DNA from: Bradyrhizobium sacchari
Lineage (GTDB): Bacteria > Pseudomonadota > Alphaproteobacteria > Rhizobiales > Xanthobacteraceae
Assembly (NCBI RefSeq): GCF_002068095.1
Contig: NZ_LWIG01000007.1
Location: 331,536-395,535, forward strand
Direction: 5' to 3'
Length of the DNA stretch: 64,000 nucleotides
The notes under the pieces were generated by a model that ran no database searches, was not told where the DNA came from, and saw nothing but the letters and a program-made list of their open reading frames with translations. Below are positions 34,165-42,732 of this stretch, one piece after another. Every line of letters begins with the position of its first letter. The first letter of the stretch is position 1. The position numbers and the translations under genes were made by a program.

Positions 34165-35189
34165 TTGTCGACCTCTACATTGGGGGAAGCTTCGATCATT
34201 ATGAGCGTCGGTCGCTTGCCTGGCCTGCCGGGTTTTCCGGTCCACTCCTTGATTTCAACATCCGACCGGGGTGAACCAGGTGAGCCATGACGACCTTGGG
34301 TCTTTCTTGCGGAATTGCAGGTGGCTACCGCGTTTCCGCCCGCGCTGCCGCTGCCGAACTTGCCGGGCGTACCCGGCTTGCCCCCTTCGCCGCCCGCGCT
34401 AGGACACTGCATTATTTTGACGTGAAGCCCAGCGGGAACGACGCCGGCGAGAACGGTCGATTTCCCATCACCCCCCGCCCCGCCATTTCCTCCTCGCCCT
34501 CCATCTCCACCTCTGCCGCCGTCTCCTCCGATGGCGGCTTCCTGCCTGCAGCTTTCGGATTTCTCCCAGGCAACAGCGTCACCGCCAGCGGCACCGTCGG
34601 AGCCATTCCCGCCGTCACCTCCATTGCCGCCAGGCCCTCCGGGCTCGCCACGGTTGTCAACGACAAGAGTGCCGGAGCCAGTAACGCCGCTTACGATATT
34701 GAGGGTAATGCTACCGGCATCACGCCCATTAGTGCCGCCTTGGCCCACCTGCCCGTCCTGGCCATTCTCTCCAGGGCGACCTGGTAGCGGTAGGCAAGCG
34801 CCCGTACCATCCGTTTGCTTCACGCAATTGCTATTCTCGGTCAGCTCGTGTCCGTCCTGTGCCGGTAATGGCTTCGTCGGTATACTCGCAACGGGTTCCG
34901 GACTGAACGCACGGATCGTCATCTTTGACTTGATCGACAGGGTATGGGTGATTTTGAGCTTGAGGTCATATCCGTTCGTTTGAATGACGGTGTTGTCTCC
35001 TGCAATGATGTCCTCAAGCTCGCTATCGACATCACCGGACAGGGGGACGGTCGTGTTGTCGGGCAAGGTCCAGGTTTTGCCGCATAGCGTAAAACCGGGT
35101 GGGCAGCCCTGAGCCTCAAGGTGGCCAACTCCGCACAGGGTCAGAGCCGCTACAAAGATAATTGCCGAAAGAGAATGCCGAAGCGTCAT
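34155..35189 (-). CDS. Exported glycine-rich protein A
   Basis: A 344-residue paralogue of the downstream glycine-rich protein: signal peptide MTLRHSLSAIIFVAALTLCG, then paired Cys (GCPPGFTLCGKTW), a beta-rich segment (TNGYDLKLKITHTLSIKSKM), Gly-rich runs (EPGGPGGNGGDGGNGSDGAA; GGDGGRGGDGGRGGNGGAGG) and a Lys/Pro-rich end. Both paralogues keep the same order: beta front, first Gly run, strand (GTLVVDNRG here, ELSIDTRG there), second Gly run, strand. Its ATG overlaps the stop of the metallopeptidase gene (ATGA), pointing to joint production. Confidence 0.8.
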   Translation of the reverse strand: MTLRHSLSAIIFVAALTLCGVGHLEAQGCPPGFTLCGKTWTLPDNTTVPLSGDVDSELEDIIAGDNTVIQTNGYDLKLKITHTLSIKSKMTIRAFSPEPVASIPTKPLPAQDGHELTENSNCVKQTDGTGACLPLPGRPGENGQDGQVGQGGTNGRDAGSITLNIVSGVTGSGTLVVDNRGEPGGPGGNGGDGGNGSDGAAGGDAVAWEKSESCRQEAAIGGDGGRGGDGGRGGNGGAGGDGKSTVLAGVVPAGLHVKIMQCPSAGGEGGKPGTPGKFGSGSAGGNAVATCNSARKTQGRHGSPGSPRSDVEIKEWTGKPGRPGKRPTLIMIEASPNVEVDKCG

Positions 35190-36034
35190 TGTTCGGCTCG
35201 CATCGGCACGATCGCGTTAACGAACAATCGGCCCTGCTCGGCTGCCTGCACCGCATCGGCTGTTTCGTTCTTACCAAGAAAGTATCCACGCAGCGTAACC
35301 GCGTATCGTTGTTCGGGGGTGCCGTGGCTATTGGGATCGAGATCGTCCATCGTCCCAAACGAATAGAGACGTTTGGCGACGATATCTATTCCAACATAGT
35401 CCATGAACTTCTCGGACCACTGCCCCAAACACCAGCCTGCGAGAAAATCGGCGTGCAGCTCAGCCTTCCTCCTTGTGATGTTGCCGTCGTCGCGCAACAA
35501 ACTGAGCCACCACGTACTGTTAGCTTCGGGTCCGTTTTTGAACTGATAGAAGTGGGCCAATTCATGCGCTAGCGAGCCGGCAATCGCGGCGCCGTTGCTT
35601 CGCTCCCGAAACAAGGTAATCAAGCTGCGCGTCATGGTATCGCCAATCAAGAGAACCCCTTGATGGGGCGTGTCTACGCCCAGGACCCGCCCGTCCACAG
35701 CTGCATATGTGGGCCGGACGCGATCGTCTATGGCAAGCGAGTAGAAGTACCATGGGTTGTTGAGCCGCAGCATCGTCGCAAAGTCTTTGACAACGGCCAG
35801 CACTGTGAAGCGCCAAAAATCCTCTGACATGACATGAGGCAGAGCGCTGACCTCAATCGACGTTCCGCCGGCTGATGCCACCGTTAAATCCGCAATCCAC
35901 TTGGCCTCAAGCTTGCGCTGGACCGTGTCGGCGCGTGCTGGCAATAGACACGAGGCCAAGCCTGCTCCTGCCCCAAGCACTTGCCTGCGGCTCAGCATGA
36001 GCGATCGACGTATATTCTCACCCATGAAACCCAT
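35186..36034 (-). CDS. Exported HExxH metallopeptidase-like protein
   Basis: A 282-residue frame with a twin-arginine-like signal (MLSRRQVLGAGAGLASCLLP, cut near ARAD). A start at the inner Met (35998) is also possible. The catalytic block is AGSLAHELAHFYQFKNGPEA (HExxH), followed by RRKAELHADFLAGWCLGQW, where the Glu of ELHAD is the likely third zinc ligand, as in gluzincin/M48-type and related peptidases. No membrane segments other than the signal. It shares an ATGA junction with the glycine-rich gene and follows the trypsin-like gene by 45 bp. Confidence 0.75.
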   Translation of the reverse strand: MGFMGENIRRSLMLSRRQVLGAGAGLASCLLPARADTVQRKLEAKWIADLTVASAGGTSIEVSALPHVMSEDFWRFTVLAVVKDFATMLRLNNPWYFYSLAIDDRVRPTYAAVDGRVLGVDTPHQGVLLIGDTMTRSLITLFRERSNGAAIAGSLAHELAHFYQFKNGPEANSTWWLSLLRDDGNITRRKAELHADFLAGWCLGQWSEKFMDYVGIDIVAKRLYSFGTMDDLDPNSHGTPEQRYAVTLRGYFLGKNETADAVQAAEQGRLFVNAIVPMRAEQ

Positions 36035-36079
36035 ACTAATTAGGGCTCGGCTCTAATCGTCGCAGGCAAACTGCGGTCG

Positions 36080-37300
36080 TCATTTCCTTGCAAAATATTC
36101 TGAAGCAACAATTTGATATATGAACGGCATCTCCGCAGATGGGTCGCTCGTGTTGAAGCTTACGACGATCTGCCACTGGCCAGGTTCGGGGGATTCCACG
36201 GCACAGTAGGCGAGATTTCCAACAATGTCGGGCTTACATCGCTGATCGGGCTGGTCCTGCTTCGTAGGACTGCCCAGCGACAAAGACATATGCACATTGT
36301 AAAAATGCGCCCCGGTGCCTGCAGCGGAGACGTTGAGCGAACTTACCCCTTCATCGACAGTGAAGGTATGAGAATACGGTGCGCCATCCGGCTTGTAATT
36401 GTCAATGACGAGTTGAGTCGAAGGCGCCGACGGCTCGCCAGCTTGGGGCCCCTCGCCACATGCAGCTGACTTTATGTCCGAGGCCGTCTTGTTGAACCAG
36501 GATGAGTGGTTGGTGAGCCGAGTGTCGAAGACGAGAGCCCCACTCGTACACGCGACTTTGCTCAAATCTCCGCTCGTCACGCCGGCCGCAGCGCCATTGC
36601 TCGCAACGTAAGGTCCGCCTGAATCTGCGGAACAATTCGTAGCGTTTTTTCCCGAGAGAAACTTCCAGCACAGCCAGCCTTGATCGTCCGCGCCGACGAC
36701 GCTGCCCTTGCAGGTGCCTGCGGTTACGGCCCCGCGTCGCTTGATTCCGAAGTCCGCGCGCGAACTCGAGGTCGTACCGAACCCGACGATCGTACCCGTA
36801 TCGCCGGGAGGCACGGGATTGTTTCGTGTTATTGGGAGCGGCTTAATTCCAACAATTGGATGAACTAGCTCCAACAACGCGACGTCGGCTCGTGGACAGG
36901 CTGTGACCTCGTCATTCGCGCACGGTTTGTACTCTGGAGCCAACAAGGGCGGGTTTTTGACATCGAAGAAGCCGGCCGAATGAAAGAAGATTTTGAACGT
37001 CTCGGCATTCTGCTGTGCGACACAATGACCGGCGGTCAAGAACCAGCGGCACCCGACGAGGGTCCCCGTGCACGCGTTGACTACTTGATTGGTCGGTCCA
37101 ATTTGTACCAGGGCACCAACGCCCGGAAAATCCTTGGTGACCGTCCCGCCCACGATGCTAGAGAATGCCTCCGTACTGGCCGCGGCATTGCGAAACGGAG
37201 GCATGGGCTCGCCAATTTGAGGCTTCAGCTCTTGCGCTGCTGCCGCAAACACGAGACCCAAGTTTACGATTATCGGTACTAAAAGCCTGGTCTTTGCCAT
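36080..37300 (-). CDS. Secreted trypsin-like serine protease with C-terminal beta domain
   Basis: A 406-residue S1-family protease with a signal peptide (MAKTRLLVPIIVNLGLVFAA, cut near AAAQ). The mature chain begins near SIVGGTV. His is in GCRWFLTAGHCVAQQ, Asp in ACPRADVALLELVHP and Ser in TNCSADSGGPYVAS (ADSGGP in place of GDSGGP). Several Cys suggest disulphides. From about residue 290 a separate beta-sandwich-like domain follows (HTFTVDEGVSSLNVSAAGT; PGQWQIVVSFNTSDPSA), reminiscent of P-domain or pre-peptidase C-terminal modules. It is second in the six-gene operon. Confidence 0.9.
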   Translation of the reverse strand: MAKTRLLVPIIVNLGLVFAAAAQELKPQIGEPMPPFRNAAASTEAFSSIVGGTVTKDFPGVGALVQIGPTNQVVNACTGTLVGCRWFLTAGHCVAQQNAETFKIFFHSAGFFDVKNPPLLAPEYKPCANDEVTACPRADVALLELVHPIVGIKPLPITRNNPVPPGDTGTIVGFGTTSSSRADFGIKRRGAVTAGTCKGSVVGADDQGWLCWKFLSGKNATNCSADSGGPYVASNGAAAGVTSGDLSKVACTSGALVFDTRLTNHSSWFNKTASDIKSAACGEGPQAGEPSAPSTQLVIDNYKPDGAPYSHTFTVDEGVSSLNVSAAGTGAHFYNVHMSLSLGSPTKQDQPDQRCKPDIVGNLAYCAVESPEPGQWQIVVSFNTSDPSAEMPFIYQIVASEYFARK

Positions 37301-37362
37301 TTCAGACCTCGCTCTCGCTTCCAGGATTTAGCCATCGCTCCTGCAGGTCATCTTTTTGTCCG

Positions 37363-38187
37363 TCATTGCGATTGCTGTTGGGGGAGTATCTGCTGAGGTA
37401 CCAAGATATTGAAGTTATGCCTGGAGGGAGCGGAGCCGCCGCCTGTTCCGCCTCCTAGACTGGGCTCGCTGACCGGCAGGACGAAAAGGGTGAAATCGGC
37501 AAGATACCCCCGATCGAAGTCCGACTTCAGCATGAACAGCTCATGTGCACCGTAATGCCCTAGCGAGACGACAGGCACATCTGCGGGTGGCGGATTTTGC
37601 AGACCCCGCCAATCGGGGCCGGTCCAATATAGCCAGCCTCCGCGCAACTTTGGATTCCTCCCGTGCGATGGCCCGCAAAGTACGCACTGGGGGAAGCTCG
37701 ACAAATAGGGATTTGCGACAAGCTTGCCGCCAATCGACGCGCGAGGAACATGATATTCTTGCTCGATATTCGTCTGATAAACGGCATATCGGTAGATCGC
37801 GCGCAGATTCCTCAACGTATTTGCATCGGTGATAGGGGACACGTTCCAGTTTTGCTGCCATGAGTCGGCAAATGTCCCTGTCATGCTGGCACCCGCAGCC
37901 GCTGAGCCCGTGACGAGGCCGGCTGCGCCATACGTAAAGGACTTGGATACAGGACCGGTAATTGAAGGCGTAACGGAGTTCGAGGTCTGCACCGTGCCGG
38001 CGGCAATGTCGACCTGAGCAGGTAGCCCCTCCGGCTCATCTATGTATTTGCTGAGATTTGAAAGGACCTGCTTTGTGTAAAGCGAAGAAACGCTGCTCGC
38101 AATATCAAGTGTATTGTAGTTCAATTGGGTGCTGGCGCAGCCTGCGACGCTGGCAGCGCACAAAATCACTAATGCTAATTTCCCCAT
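37363..38187 (-). CDS. Lipoprotein of unknown function, first gene of the operon
   Basis: A 274-residue protein starting at ATG 38187 behind GGGGGACGA. The lipobox is AASVAGC within MGKLALVILCAASVAGCAST, so it should be lipidated at Cys17. The mature part reads LNYNTLDIASSVSSLYTKQV, SNLSKYIDEPEGLPAQVDIA, and later QTNIEQEYHVPRASIGGKL. It ends with a Gly/Gln-rich tail (SLGGGTGGGSAPSR; PQQILPQQQSQ). The family is unknown to me, though the opening resembles other outer-membrane lipoproteins. It starts the operon of exported proteins that ends at 31886. Confidence 0.75.
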   Translation of the reverse strand: MGKLALVILCAASVAGCASTQLNYNTLDIASSVSSLYTKQVLSNLSKYIDEPEGLPAQVDIAAGTVQTSNSVTPSITGPVSKSFTYGAAGLVTGSAAAGASMTGTFADSWQQNWNVSPITDANTLRNLRAIYRYAVYQTNIEQEYHVPRASIGGKLVANPYLSSFPQCVLCGPSHGRNPKLRGGWLYWTGPDWRGLQNPPPADVPVVSLGHYGAHELFMLKSDFDRGYLADFTLFVLPVSEPSLGGGTGGGSAPSRHNFNILVPQQILPQQQSQ

Positions 38188-38717
38188 TCGTCCCCCATAC
38201 GACCACCGGCACGACGACCGCCGCAACGTCCCCTGAATGAAGCGCCGGCATAGTACAGCGCTCCATTCAAGATCACACAATTTTTGATTGAGTTCAATTA
38301 CGCGAAAGCGAGGGAGCGCTGCCGGACAGTGGCTCTCCCGCGATATCCCCGCAATGCAAGGTACCGCTGGCGAAAGCCCGTTCACAGATGAAATCAACGA
38401 CCCGATGCTCGGCCAGTCACACGAGCAGATTATCGGCTTAAAAGGCCGATAGATGAACAAATTCGTCAAAAAGACTCCCAAAGGCCGGGTGAGACACCAC
38501 CGTAGCAGAGAGAATTCAACCGCCGTTTCCCATAGGATATCCTCATGCAGTTTGAGCGATAGGACGCCCTCTTCGAGGCTCTACGTCGTCTACCCTGCGC
38601 TGGTCCGAGCATTGTGGGTTGTCCCGACGCAGCGTACGCCGACTTACTGCTGTAACATCGAGGTTCACCAGCTACGCTGGTCAACTACCGAAGGGCGGAC
38701 AAGCTGGGCCGTAGTGC

Positions 38718-39450
38718 TCATACCGTGACCGGCGCCTTCCATCGCATGAAGCGCCGCTCCAGCGCTTCGAGAAGGGCATTGAAGGTGAGCCCGATGACGG
38801 TGATGGCAAGGATGCCGAAATACATCTGCGGGATCAGGAAGCTGTAACCGGCTGTTGATGATGAGATGGCCGAGGCCAGCCTTCGCGCCGACCATCACAC
38901 AACCAGAACCAACATCGCGGACGCGCCGGCGAGACGAATACCGACGAAGATGGTCGGAAGCGCGGCCGGAAGCATAACCTTGCGGAACAATTGCTGCGGC
39001 GTAGCCCCCCGTAGTCCGCGCCGACACTTGATAAGGAGCGGATCAACTTGTTTCACCGCAGCGACCGTATTGAGCAGGAGCGGCCAGGCGCCGCTATACA
39101 TCACCATGGTGATCTTCGATAGCTCGCCGATACCGAGCAAGAGGATGAACCAGCAGCAGCGCCAGCGGCGCAGTATTGCGGCAGATCTCGATGAATTGGT
39201 TCAAGAGATTGCCGAGCCGCGCATACCAGCCAACAACAAGGCTGAGCGGAACGATCAACGCAACCGAGATCAGAAGCCCGCTCAGGGCGCGCAACAGCCT
39301 CGCAGAGACGTCGTCATAGAGTTCGCCGGTCTGCGCAAACTGCCAGCCGGCCGCGATCACCTCCGAGAACAGCGGCAGGAACACCGGATCGATCAGCCCG
39401 GACCTGGAGCCGCCTCCCACAGGAGCAACAGGGCATTCAGCAGCAGCTAG
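38718..39450 (-). pseudogene. ABC transporter permease (SsuC/NrtB-like), frameshifted
   Basis: Pieces in three frames: LLLNALLLLLWEAAP at the 5' end, LIDPVFLPLFSEVIAAGWQF and LLRALSGLLISVALIVPLSL in a second frame, the typical LFRKVMLPAALPTIFVGIRL EAA-loop-like region and AKAGLGHLI in others, ending RRFMRWKAPVTV at 38718. This is a binding-protein-dependent permease of the nitrate/sulfonate/taurine type with at least three indels. Confidence 0.8.
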
Positions 39451-39583
39451 CGTTGTCCCAAGTCAGCTAACCACCGATTTTGCGGAACGGACCCGGTTCA
39501 GGAACGGCAACGGCTGCCCCACTTGGCCGGCGAGTCCCCCGCGCCGCCCGTGCGCAAGCTCCAGCAGCGACAACATTTCCAGA

Positions 39584-39805
39584 CTAGACATGAGCAACCT
39601 CCTTCACTTCGCGCTCAACGCGCCTTGCGCCGACGCTGTCCGTCAACTGCCCCTGCTGTGCCTTCTGGACCTCCTCGCAGAGCAGGCTCCAGACCTCATG
39701 CTGGATGTGCCCGAACTTCGGCAGCGAACGCACATCCTCGTCCTCGCTGCCGAGCACTTCGGGGACATCGACGATCTGCTTGATCCGCCCCGGACGCGAT
39801 GTCAT
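39584..39805 (-). pseudogene. C-terminal fragment of an ABC ATPase (SsuB/NrtD-like)
   Basis: Encodes VMTSRPGRIKQIVDVPEVL, SEDEDVRSLPKFGHIQHEVW, SLLCEEVQKAQQ and a basic end. The VMTSRPGRIK block is the end of the nucleotide-binding domain after the H-loop in nitrate/sulfonate-type ATPases. The rest of the domain (Walker A and B) is absent. Together with the permease remnant just downstream it is the ruin of one transporter operon. Confidence 0.75.
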
Positions 39806-40301
39806 CGCGGCGAACCTCAAGAAGTTGCTACAGTGAGGTGGATATTTAATCGCTTTTCGGAGGCGGCCCGGGCGCGTAACTCTATAACCTGCTTTAAAAC
39901 CGCCGACGCTCTTGTCCGTGCGGTCACCCGGAAGGTGACCAAGGCAAACCGTGCTTCCCGAGCCATGCCAGGGCCGCTGAGCAAGCGACCGAAAGTAGGC
40001 CGGCCCAAAACCAAGAGCGGCCACGCGCGGCACTAATCGAACGCAGGTAAAGGAACGCTCCGACCGAGGAGTAGACCGTAGTTCCTACGGAAATCCCCAT
40101 TGAGCTTCGCGATTTTTGACAGCTCGGAACAGCCTTCGGCTGCCATGATGCCGGTTCTCTCTCAACACAGTTAGAGCCAGCACCTTATGAACCACTGTTT
40201 TGCCCGACGGTGCAAGAGGCCAATTTGCTCAACTGCGGCGATGGGATAGCTTCGGGGGAGGTGCGCAGTTTGGGGGCTGGTCGCATCTCAGGAGGAAGCC
40301 G

Positions 40302-40712
40302 ATGCAATCCCTTATTTTTGATGCTCCCGACGTGCGTCGCGTTGTCGAGCACTCCATCGCTTCCGAAGAGCAGCAATCGAAGATGGTCCGAGACGAGCGC
40401 ACAGGCGAGCTAGTTAAGGAAGAGGTCAACGTGCCCTCTGTGCTGCTGGCGCGAGATCACGGGGTCTACCTTATGTCCAATGGGCTGCCACGCGACATAG
40501 TTAGCGATGCCCGTTCCTTCGCTGCCTATGCATGGGGTTGTGACCCTTTTCGTGATCCGGACTGGCGCGATAAGGCCCGGATGCTTGCCGGAGATGATGA
40601 TTTTTCTATAGCTCTGCCTTGGGCTCACGATCTGAAGGCGCTCATTGATGCCGGCGCCCGTACTGTGGTGCTGAACTTCAAAGACGGATGTGTTGAGATA
40701 GCCGAAGGCTAA
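40302..40712 (+). CDS. DUF3085-like protein
   Basis: A 136-residue protein with a GGAGG site: MQSLIFDAPDVRRVVEHSIA, SVLLARDHGVYLMSNGLPRD, RSFAAYAWGCDPFRDPDW and LPWAHDLKALIDAGARTVVL. The VYLMSNG, YAxGCxPxxDxDW and C-terminal LxxGAxxVVLNF pattern is that of the DUF3085 family, found on plasmids and islands of Proteobacteria, function unknown. It faces the gene at 40832-41371 across a hairpin. Confidence 0.75.
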   Translation: MQSLIFDAPDVRRVVEHSIASEEQQSKMVRDERTGELVKEEVNVPSVLLARDHGVYLMSNGLPRDIVSDARSFAAYAWGCDPFRDPDWRDKARMLAGDDDFSIALPWAHDLKALIDAGARTVVLNFKDGCVEIAEG

Positions 40713-40752
40713 CCTCTCTCGTGCGGTTAGGGTGGGCGCGGTTATGCGTAGA

Positions 40753-40802
40753 AACCTAAAGGCCGCACCCGAGGGATCCTGACGGAAACCTTAGGTGCGG
40801 CC
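40753..40802 (-). terminator. Hairpin between convergent genes
   Basis: GGCCGCACC (40761-40769) pairs with GGTGCGGCC (40794-40802). On the minus strand the stem is followed by TTTAGGTTT, so it may terminate the minus-strand gene at 40832. No T-run on the plus strand. Confidence 0.45.
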
Positions 40803-40831
40803 GTTGTCTCAACTACTGAAGGCAACTTCGG

Positions 40832-41371
40832 TTAAGCATGCTTTTTGTCAGAGGGGTGGTTGAGGCCCGTACCCAAGTTGATGGACTCCGTTAAGCGGAC
40901 TAGCGCTTCTTGAACGGGCTCCGAGAGCATATTTGCCGGAGCTTCAGGCCCCTTCTGGCCGAAGGTTGTCGGATGCCAGGTGGCTTTCCACTCCTGGGAT
41001 TCGTTATCCGACCAAGGCAGAAAGAGTATGGCCTGCGCGCCCCACGCATCGTCCAGCCTAGCCATGTCCTTTGTAGAGATATGGACGCCGACAAGAAGCC
41101 CTTGGGCAGCAGTAGGCCGAAAGGTCTGGGGGCTTTCAAACACCATGGTAATGCCCTCGACGAGGGTAACTGACTGCCCCTTCGTCAGCGGCTTGGCTAC
41201 GCCTGCCCCGAGAAATTCACCAACGATGCTATGCTCCCAGCCCCCTTTTTTCGGTACAATCAAGGTTACGCGTGTGATGCCCTTTTCCTTGGCGAGCTTC
41301 ACGATGCCAGCGAAGGCTGTGCGAACCTGGGTAGCGTTTCGTTCAACTATGTATCGATCAATGGATGCCAC
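40832..41371 (-). CDS. Hypothetical protein (179 aa)
   Basis: A soluble protein reading MASIDRYIVERNATQVRTAF, AGIVKLAKEKGITRVTLIVP, SVTLVEGITMVFESPQTF, LLVGVHISTKDMARLDDAWG, and ILFLPWSDNESQEWKATW. Alternating strands and helices suggest a Rossmann-like alpha/beta fold with ITRVTLIVPKKGG as its first strand-loop. It diverges from the Fic genes and lies in the same defence-rich segment. No family recognised. Confidence 0.6.
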   Translation of the reverse strand: MASIDRYIVERNATQVRTAFAGIVKLAKEKGITRVTLIVPKKGGWEHSIVGEFLGAGVAKPLTKGQSVTLVEGITMVFESPQTFRPTAAQGLLVGVHISTKDMARLDDAWGAQAILFLPWSDNESQEWKATWHPTTFGQKGPEAPANMLSEPVQEALVRLTESINLGTGLNHPSDKKHA

Positions 41372-41604
41372 TTGATCACTCGCTGTATGCGCTCAAGCCT
41401 TATCGGTGAGTTGGTGGTTCCGACACTAGAGCGGCATCTTTGGTCGGCCTAGTCGGTTGGCTTATCAGAACGGTGCAGAACTCCGCGGGATCACCGCAGG
41501 CGGGACGTGACCATAAAACTACGCAAAATAGGGTCCTGCAACTTACTGATTTCACGAGCCTATTCGTTAATGGAATCTCAGTCAAAGGATGCTATATTAT
41601 TGAC

Positions 41605-41847
41605 ATGGACAAGGTAACCACCTCCTCGACCGCAGAGCACATTCGGACCCTCGCCCGCACGTTCCACGTGTCCTATTCGGAGGGTCCAAACGACCGCCTG
41701 GCTCATCATATCTCGCGTCTGGCCGGGGATACGGTCGAGCTCGATGAGATTGAGCAGCTGCTCATTGGCCTGGTGCGCGCGGAGCGGATTACACGCCCGG
41801 AAATGATTCTGCTTCAGGCTGCCTATTTGCGTGAAGCCAAGCCGTGA
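41605..41847 (+). CDS. Small partner of Fic, probable antitoxin
   Basis: An 80-residue helical protein, MDKVTTSSTAEHIRTLARTF, then HHISRLAGDTVELDEIEQLL and VRAERITRPEMILLQAAYL. Its stop overlaps the GTG start of the Fic gene (GTGA), the classic small-protein-first order of Fic toxin-antitoxin pairs. The inhibitory motif [S/T]xxxE[G/N] known from VbhA-type antitoxins is not evident: HVSYSEG lacks Ser or Thr four residues before Glu. It may use another inhibition mode or be a divergent partner. Confidence 0.6.
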   Translation: MDKVTTSSTAEHIRTLARTFHVSYSEGPNDRLAHHISRLAGDTVELDEIEQLLIGLVRAERITRPEMILLQAAYLREAKP

Positions 41848-42575
41848 TCTTCGATCCGTTCGGCGACTTCGAAACGTGCGGATACCTACGGAACCTTGCT
41901 CTCGAGAAAGATCCTGTGATTGTGAAGAGGCTCGAACATGCCTCCTTCACGACTGGCATTGATGACGCATTCGCGCCCCTCCAGAAAAAGAAGACCCTGA
42001 CCTACGCGGACGTTCTAAGCACTCACAAGATGCTTTTTGAGGCCATGTACCCGTGGGCCGGCCAAGATCGTGCGACGACGGCACCGGATATCGCCGTAAG
42101 CCGGGGCGGTGTTTTGTTCGCCCATCCCAAATACATTCAAAACGCGATCGAGCATGCTTTGAAGCTCGGCAACGATCCGAAGATCATGCGTGAAAAGCCT
42201 GGAGAGGTGATGGGGTATCTCGCCCACGGCCATCCGTTTCTGGACGGCAACGGGCGGACGATCATGGTCATTCACTCAGTCTTGGCACAACGCGCCGGCT
42301 TCAGCATCGATTGGGCTTCGACCGACAAGACCGAATACCTCCAAACACTCACGAAAGAGCTCCACGATCCGGGCAAGGGCATCCTCGACAAATACGTTGA
42401 GCCGTACATTCGTCCTGCCGTCGCGGATCTTAAAGAGCACATAGCGGCGACCAAAGGCCTTGATGGCGGTACCGGTGATGCCGATACCATTCGCGGGAGC
42501 AACAACGATCCGGCCGTCCAAGCAGAATACAAGCAGCAACAGCTTAAGCGTGACGAGCCGGGCAAGGACGCTTAG
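41844..42575 (+). CDS. fic: Fic domain protein (AMPylase-type toxin)
   Basis: A 243-residue protein with the complete Fic motif GHPFLDGNGRT (HPFx[D/E]GNGR) near residue 130. Upstream are the Fic helices (LTYADVLSTHKMLFEAMYPW, AGQDRA) and downstream a Glu/Gln-rich tail. It is expected to transfer AMP or a related group to a target protein using the motif His. The GTG start is coupled to the small gene before it. It lies directly upstream of the STAND ATPase gene, in the defence segment. Confidence 0.92.
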   Translation: MIFDPFGDFETCGYLRNLALEKDPVIVKRLEHASFTTGIDDAFAPLQKKKTLTYADVLSTHKMLFEAMYPWAGQDRATTAPDIAVSRGGVLFAHPKYIQNAIEHALKLGNDPKIMREKPGEVMGYLAHGHPFLDGNGRTIMVIHSVLAQRAGFSIDWASTDKTEYLQTLTKELHDPGKGILDKYVEPYIRPAVADLKEHIAATKGLDGGTGDADTIRGSNNDPAVQAEYKQQQLKRDEPGKDA

Positions 42576-42732
42576 ACACTACGCACTGGTCAAACCTGGC
42601 GCGGGTATCGTGCGTGCCGCGTCCTTCGAGAAAAGCCGACAGCGGCGGACTGGGTCCCATTCTACCGACAATACTCCAAAGACCATTACTTCCTATATTC
42701 TTTAGGCCAAACGGCATTGATTCCTTGATGGC

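Noticed and set aside
33203..34204. Pro-rich plus-strand frames opposite the glycine-rich genes
   Set aside because: Pro-rich translation is what GGN repeats give on the other strand; the minus frames have signal peptides and coupled starts.
38188..38717. Genes between the lipoprotein and the permease remnant
   Set aside because: Only short, Arg/Ser-rich frames; no ribosome sites or motifs. It probably holds the promoter of the exported-hydrolase operon.
39806..40301. Basic open frame ending in a Lys/Arg-rich tail (39590-40036, plus strand)
   Set aside because: It starts antisense to the ABC ATPase fragment and shows no domain; seen as chance.
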